64,000 nucleotides of DNA. It comes from Ignavibacteriales bacterium. Lineage in GTDB: Bacteria; Bacteroidota; Ignavibacteria; Ignavibacteriales; Ignavibacteriaceae. The stretch is taken from NCBI GenBank assembly GCA_015709675.1, contig CP054182.1:847448-911447 (forward strand). Reading direction: 5' to 3'. Numbering within the stretch: position 1 is the stretch's first letter; each line of letters starts with the position of its first letter. Below the pieces are notes generated by a model. The model was given only the letters and a program-made list of their open reading frames with translations, had not been told where the DNA came from and ran no database searches. This document shows, in pieces, positions 62,050 to 64,000 of the stretch. The position numbers were made by a program, and so were the translations under genes.

Positions 62050-63240
62050 ATGCTTAATAAATTACTTCTCTTTATTTTCGTTTCTTCCGGAGTGTTATTC
62101 CCACAGACGATAATCATTGATGATTTTGAAACGGGCCTTGGAAGATTTAATCTGGCGACCACCTTTTCCGGATCCACCGTTGGAATTTTACCTTCTGCCC
62201 CAACACTCGATTCCTCCTTTGCTGCGGTAAGCGGCACTAAATTCATTAAAGTTCAGCTTATTGATAACCCCGCAGATACCCTTAACTGGTTTGTCCGCTT
62301 TCTTTCAGGCACGGGAAGCCCGGCTAATAATCTGGTTCTGAATGACACCGGTTTTGTTGGCTACTGGATTAAGACGGATCGTCCGTATCTTTCAGCTTCG
62401 CTGATCATTGATGACCTTAACGCAAGCGGAAGCGGCGTTGGCACCAATGAAATTGCCGTTCCGATTCCTGTTATCGGTGACGGCGGATGGTATCTCTACT
62501 CATGGGATATGACCGACACCAACAGCTGGGATCCGTTTATTTCTTCCGGCAACGGGATGATTCAGGATCCTGTCACCATTGATGCTATTGTCTTCAGAGC
62601 CCCGTATCCGGCTAATCATAACGATACTGCAACTATTTATCTTGATAAAGTAAGCTTCAACGCAACAGAACCGCTTCCGGTTGAACTGGTATCATTTATG
62701 GCCACCTCAGAGCAGAATGAAGTCTGGCTGAAATGGATTACCGTATCAGAGCTGAATAACCGCGGATTTGAAATTGAGCGGAAATCAGCAGCCGGCTCCT
62801 CATGGGAGAAAATCGGATTTGTTGAAGGGCGCGGTACCGTGCAGGGCATGACCGGATATACCTTTACCGACAGGCCTTCGGTTCCCGGTACATATCACTA
62901 CCGCCTGAAACAGGTTGATTTCTCTGGTGAGTTTGAGTATTCACAGACCGCTGAGGTTCTTTTTGCAGGACTGCCGTCAGAGTATTCACTCGGTCAGAAT
63001 TATCCGAATCCCTTTAACCCCGGCACCAAAATTTCTTATTATTTGCCGGAAAAAGGTTTGGTAAATTTGTCTGTGTTTAATATGTTAGGCCAGAAGGTTG
63101 TTGAAATTATGTCAGGCCTTCAGGAAGCAGGCGAGCACACGATTGACTTTAATGCTGATGGATTAAACAGCGGTGTTTATATCTACACGCTTCAGGTTAA
63201 CGGACGCAGCTTCTCGCAAAAAATGACCCTCCTAAAATAA
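62050..63240 (+). CDS. Secreted beta-sandwich protein with T9SS sorting domain
   Basis: A 396-residue exported protein: signal peptide LLLFIFVSSGVLFPQ, an N-terminal beta-sandwich (about 20-210) of the carbohydrate-binding-module type (IIDDFETGLGRFNLA, VGYWIKTDRPYLSASLIIDD, ATIYLDKVSF) and a fibronectin-like segment (VELVSFMATSEQNEVWLKW, GTYHYRLKQVDFSGEFEYS). The T9SS domain is GQNYPNPFNPGTKISYYLP, GVYIYTL and a final KMTLLK. The N-terminal fold suggests glycan binding, by inference. Its sorting domain is clearly diverged from the near-identical pair at 41745 and 45670. Confidence 0.85.
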   Translation: MLNKLLLFIFVSSGVLFPQTIIIDDFETGLGRFNLATTFSGSTVGILPSAPTLDSSFAAVSGTKFIKVQLIDNPADTLNWFVRFLSGTGSPANNLVLNDTGFVGYWIKTDRPYLSASLIIDDLNASGSGVGTNEIAVPIPVIGDGGWYLYSWDMTDTNSWDPFISSGNGMIQDPVTIDAIVFRAPYPANHNDTATIYLDKVSFNATEPLPVELVSFMATSEQNEVWLKWITVSELNNRGFEIERKSAAGSSWEKIGFVEGRGTVQGMTGYTFTDRPSVPGTYHYRLKQVDFSGEFEYSQTAEVLFAGLPSEYSLGQNYPNPFNPGTKISYYLPEKGLVNLSVFNMLGQKVVEIMSGLQEAGEHTIDFNADGLNSGVYIYTLQVNGRSFSQKMTLLK

Positions 63241-63254
63241 TACAGCTATACCCT

Positions 63255-63290
63255 TGGGCAGGTGTAAACCCCGCATCTGCCCATTTTTAT
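63255..63290 (+). terminator. Terminator after the T9SS beta-sandwich gene
   Basis: TGGGCAG and CTGCCCA stem with a 15-base loop, followed by TTTTTATTTT. Confidence 0.75.
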
Positions 63291-63802
63291 TTTAAATCAC
63301 TTCTCTTGTGCCCGAACCTGCCCAGCACCGCGTCATACAGTTCCCGTGAAACCTGTGAGAGTATATACGCGAGCAGATTTTTTCCGTCCGTGATGGAGTG
63401 AAAAAACGCAATTTCATTATCGGCTGAAATAATCCGCATCATTCCGCGGTTTTTTCCGTCAAAAACTCCCCCTTGCAGCTTTACCACATCGCTTACTCTG
63501 AAAGAAACCGTTTTTTTGCTGAAAAAATAATTGCTGCCGGTAATTACTCCGTCCTTAACGGTGATGGTAAAAGGCAATGTTTTCCAGATGCGGAAGAACC
63601 AGAGGTTAAACATCAGAATCATCCCTGCCAGAAGGATGGAATAAAAATACTCAAACAGACGGCCGGTCATCCCCCCGAGCATCGGGATAAGATACATCAG
63701 AAGAATTACTGTTATCAGAACATTCCCCCAGGAATAGAGCAGTCTGAAAAAGAGATTATAGGTGTATGTTTTGTTAAAATCATTATTCATTTGAGTGTGC
63801 AT
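63287..63802 (-). CDS. Two-helix membrane protein with PH-like domain
   Basis: A 171-residue protein with two hydrophobic segments (NVLITVILLMYLIPMLGG and ILLAGMILMFNLWFF) followed by a soluble beta-rich domain (FTITVKDGVITGSNYFFSKK, VSFRVSDVVKLQGGVFDG, GMMRIISADNEIAFF). The domain resembles bacterial pleckstrin-homology (bPH) domains. Function unknown. It is divergent from the NRDE gene and convergent with the T9SS gene. The start at 63802 is ATG; a second ATG 12 bases inside is possible. Confidence 0.65.
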   Translation of the reverse strand: MHTQMNNDFNKTYTYNLFFRLLYSWGNVLITVILLMYLIPMLGGMTGRLFEYFYSILLAGMILMFNLWFFRIWKTLPFTITVKDGVITGSNYFFSKKTVSFRVSDVVKLQGGVFDGKNRGMMRIISADNEIAFFHSITDGKNLLAYILSQVSRELYDAVLGRFGHKRSDLK

Positions 63803-63866
63803 ATCTTGTTATTATGCAATATAACATTTTTACACTTTATCCTCCGGAGCAGTTGACTGATCTGAT

Positions 63867-64000
63867 ATGTGTCTTATAGTTTTTGCGTACAAAACCCTCC
63901 CCGGGCAGAAATTGCTGCTTGCTGCCAACCGGGATGAATTCTATAACCGTCCGGCAGAACCGGCACGGCAGCGGGGTGATATCCTCTGCGGAATTGATCT
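63867..64000 (+). CDS. NRDE/TANGO2-family protein, 3' end outside window
   Basis: The first 44 codons of a TANGO2/NRDE-family protein: MCLIVFAYKT, then LLLAANRDEFYNRPAEPA, with the NRDE motif that names the family. In related Ntn-hydrolase-like proteins the N-terminal Cys2 would be the nucleophile after Met removal. The family has been linked to haem and lipid handling in eukaryotes; the bacterial role is unclear. The gene runs off the right edge. Confidence 0.85.
   Translation, partial: MCLIVFAYKTLPGQKLLLAANRDEFYNRPAEPARQRGDILCGID

Noticed and set aside
63473..63856. 127-residue plus-strand ORF
   Set aside because: It is antisense to the PH-like membrane protein, which has coherent membrane helices and strands.

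Overview
The window looks like a chromosomal segment from a member of the Ignavibacteriota/Chlorobiota side of the Bacteroidota (FCB) superphylum. The evidence is five secreted proteins ending in type IX secretion (T9SS) C-terminal sorting domains with the YPNPFN motif, a PorV/PorQ-family outer-membrane protein, lipoproteins throughout, and promoter-like sequences with the Bacteroidota -7 box TAnnTTTG. Genus cannot be read from the sequence alone. No rRNA or tRNA gene and no CRISPR array was recognised.

Layout. 1-1425: end of a methionine gamma-lyase-like enzyme and a hotdog thioesterase. 1675-12953: an array of eight paralogous lipoproteins (seven intact, one frameshifted), each built from three repeats of a small beta-rich module and ending in a hydrophobic segment. 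Four of the transcription units share a 22-bp element placed exactly 16 nt before a TAnnTTT(G/A) box. The array is split by a TPR-sensor histidine kinase, a 3-methyladenine glycosylase and a BLUF blue-light sensor. 13087-30061: a DUF4256 protein, two large BNR/sortilin-propeller T9SS proteins, a U32 peptidase-family protein, an OmpA/thrombospondin-3 outer-membrane protein, aconitase, a DUF3127 OB-fold protein with an SSB-like tail, a cNMP-patatin phospholipase and an orphan HipA-like kinase. 30340-38080: an IS110-family element followed by an AT-rich heavy-metal RND efflux operon with a small leader protein. 38164-40970: an ABC-F ATPase and a TyrA-like dehydrogenase that appears to start at AUU. 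41745-47238: two T9SS proteins sharing a nearly identical 3' end. 47769-54897: S9 peptidase, DUF1232, NUDIX, RecN, small proteins and RF3. 55112-64000: PorV-like protein, lipoprotein, sigma-54 response regulator, methyltransferase, glycosyltransferase, HU, a T9SS protein, a PH-like membrane protein and the start of an NRDE/TANGO2 gene.

How the parts relate. The T9SS cargo (13933, 27479, 41745, 45670, 62050) and the PorV-like protein (55112) belong to one secretion route. The metal efflux genes form a tight overlapping operon whose base composition differs from its neighbours, next to an insertion sequence. The lipoprotein array with its shared promoter is the best candidate here for an undescribed co-regulated system.

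Intergenic DNA is unusually repetitive. It holds simple-sequence runs (TAATTAC, GAATTGT, TATGAAT types), GTAGAGAC-type palindromes, a 23-bp tandem array, and a composite unit of several hundred bases that occurs three times around the two related T9SS genes.
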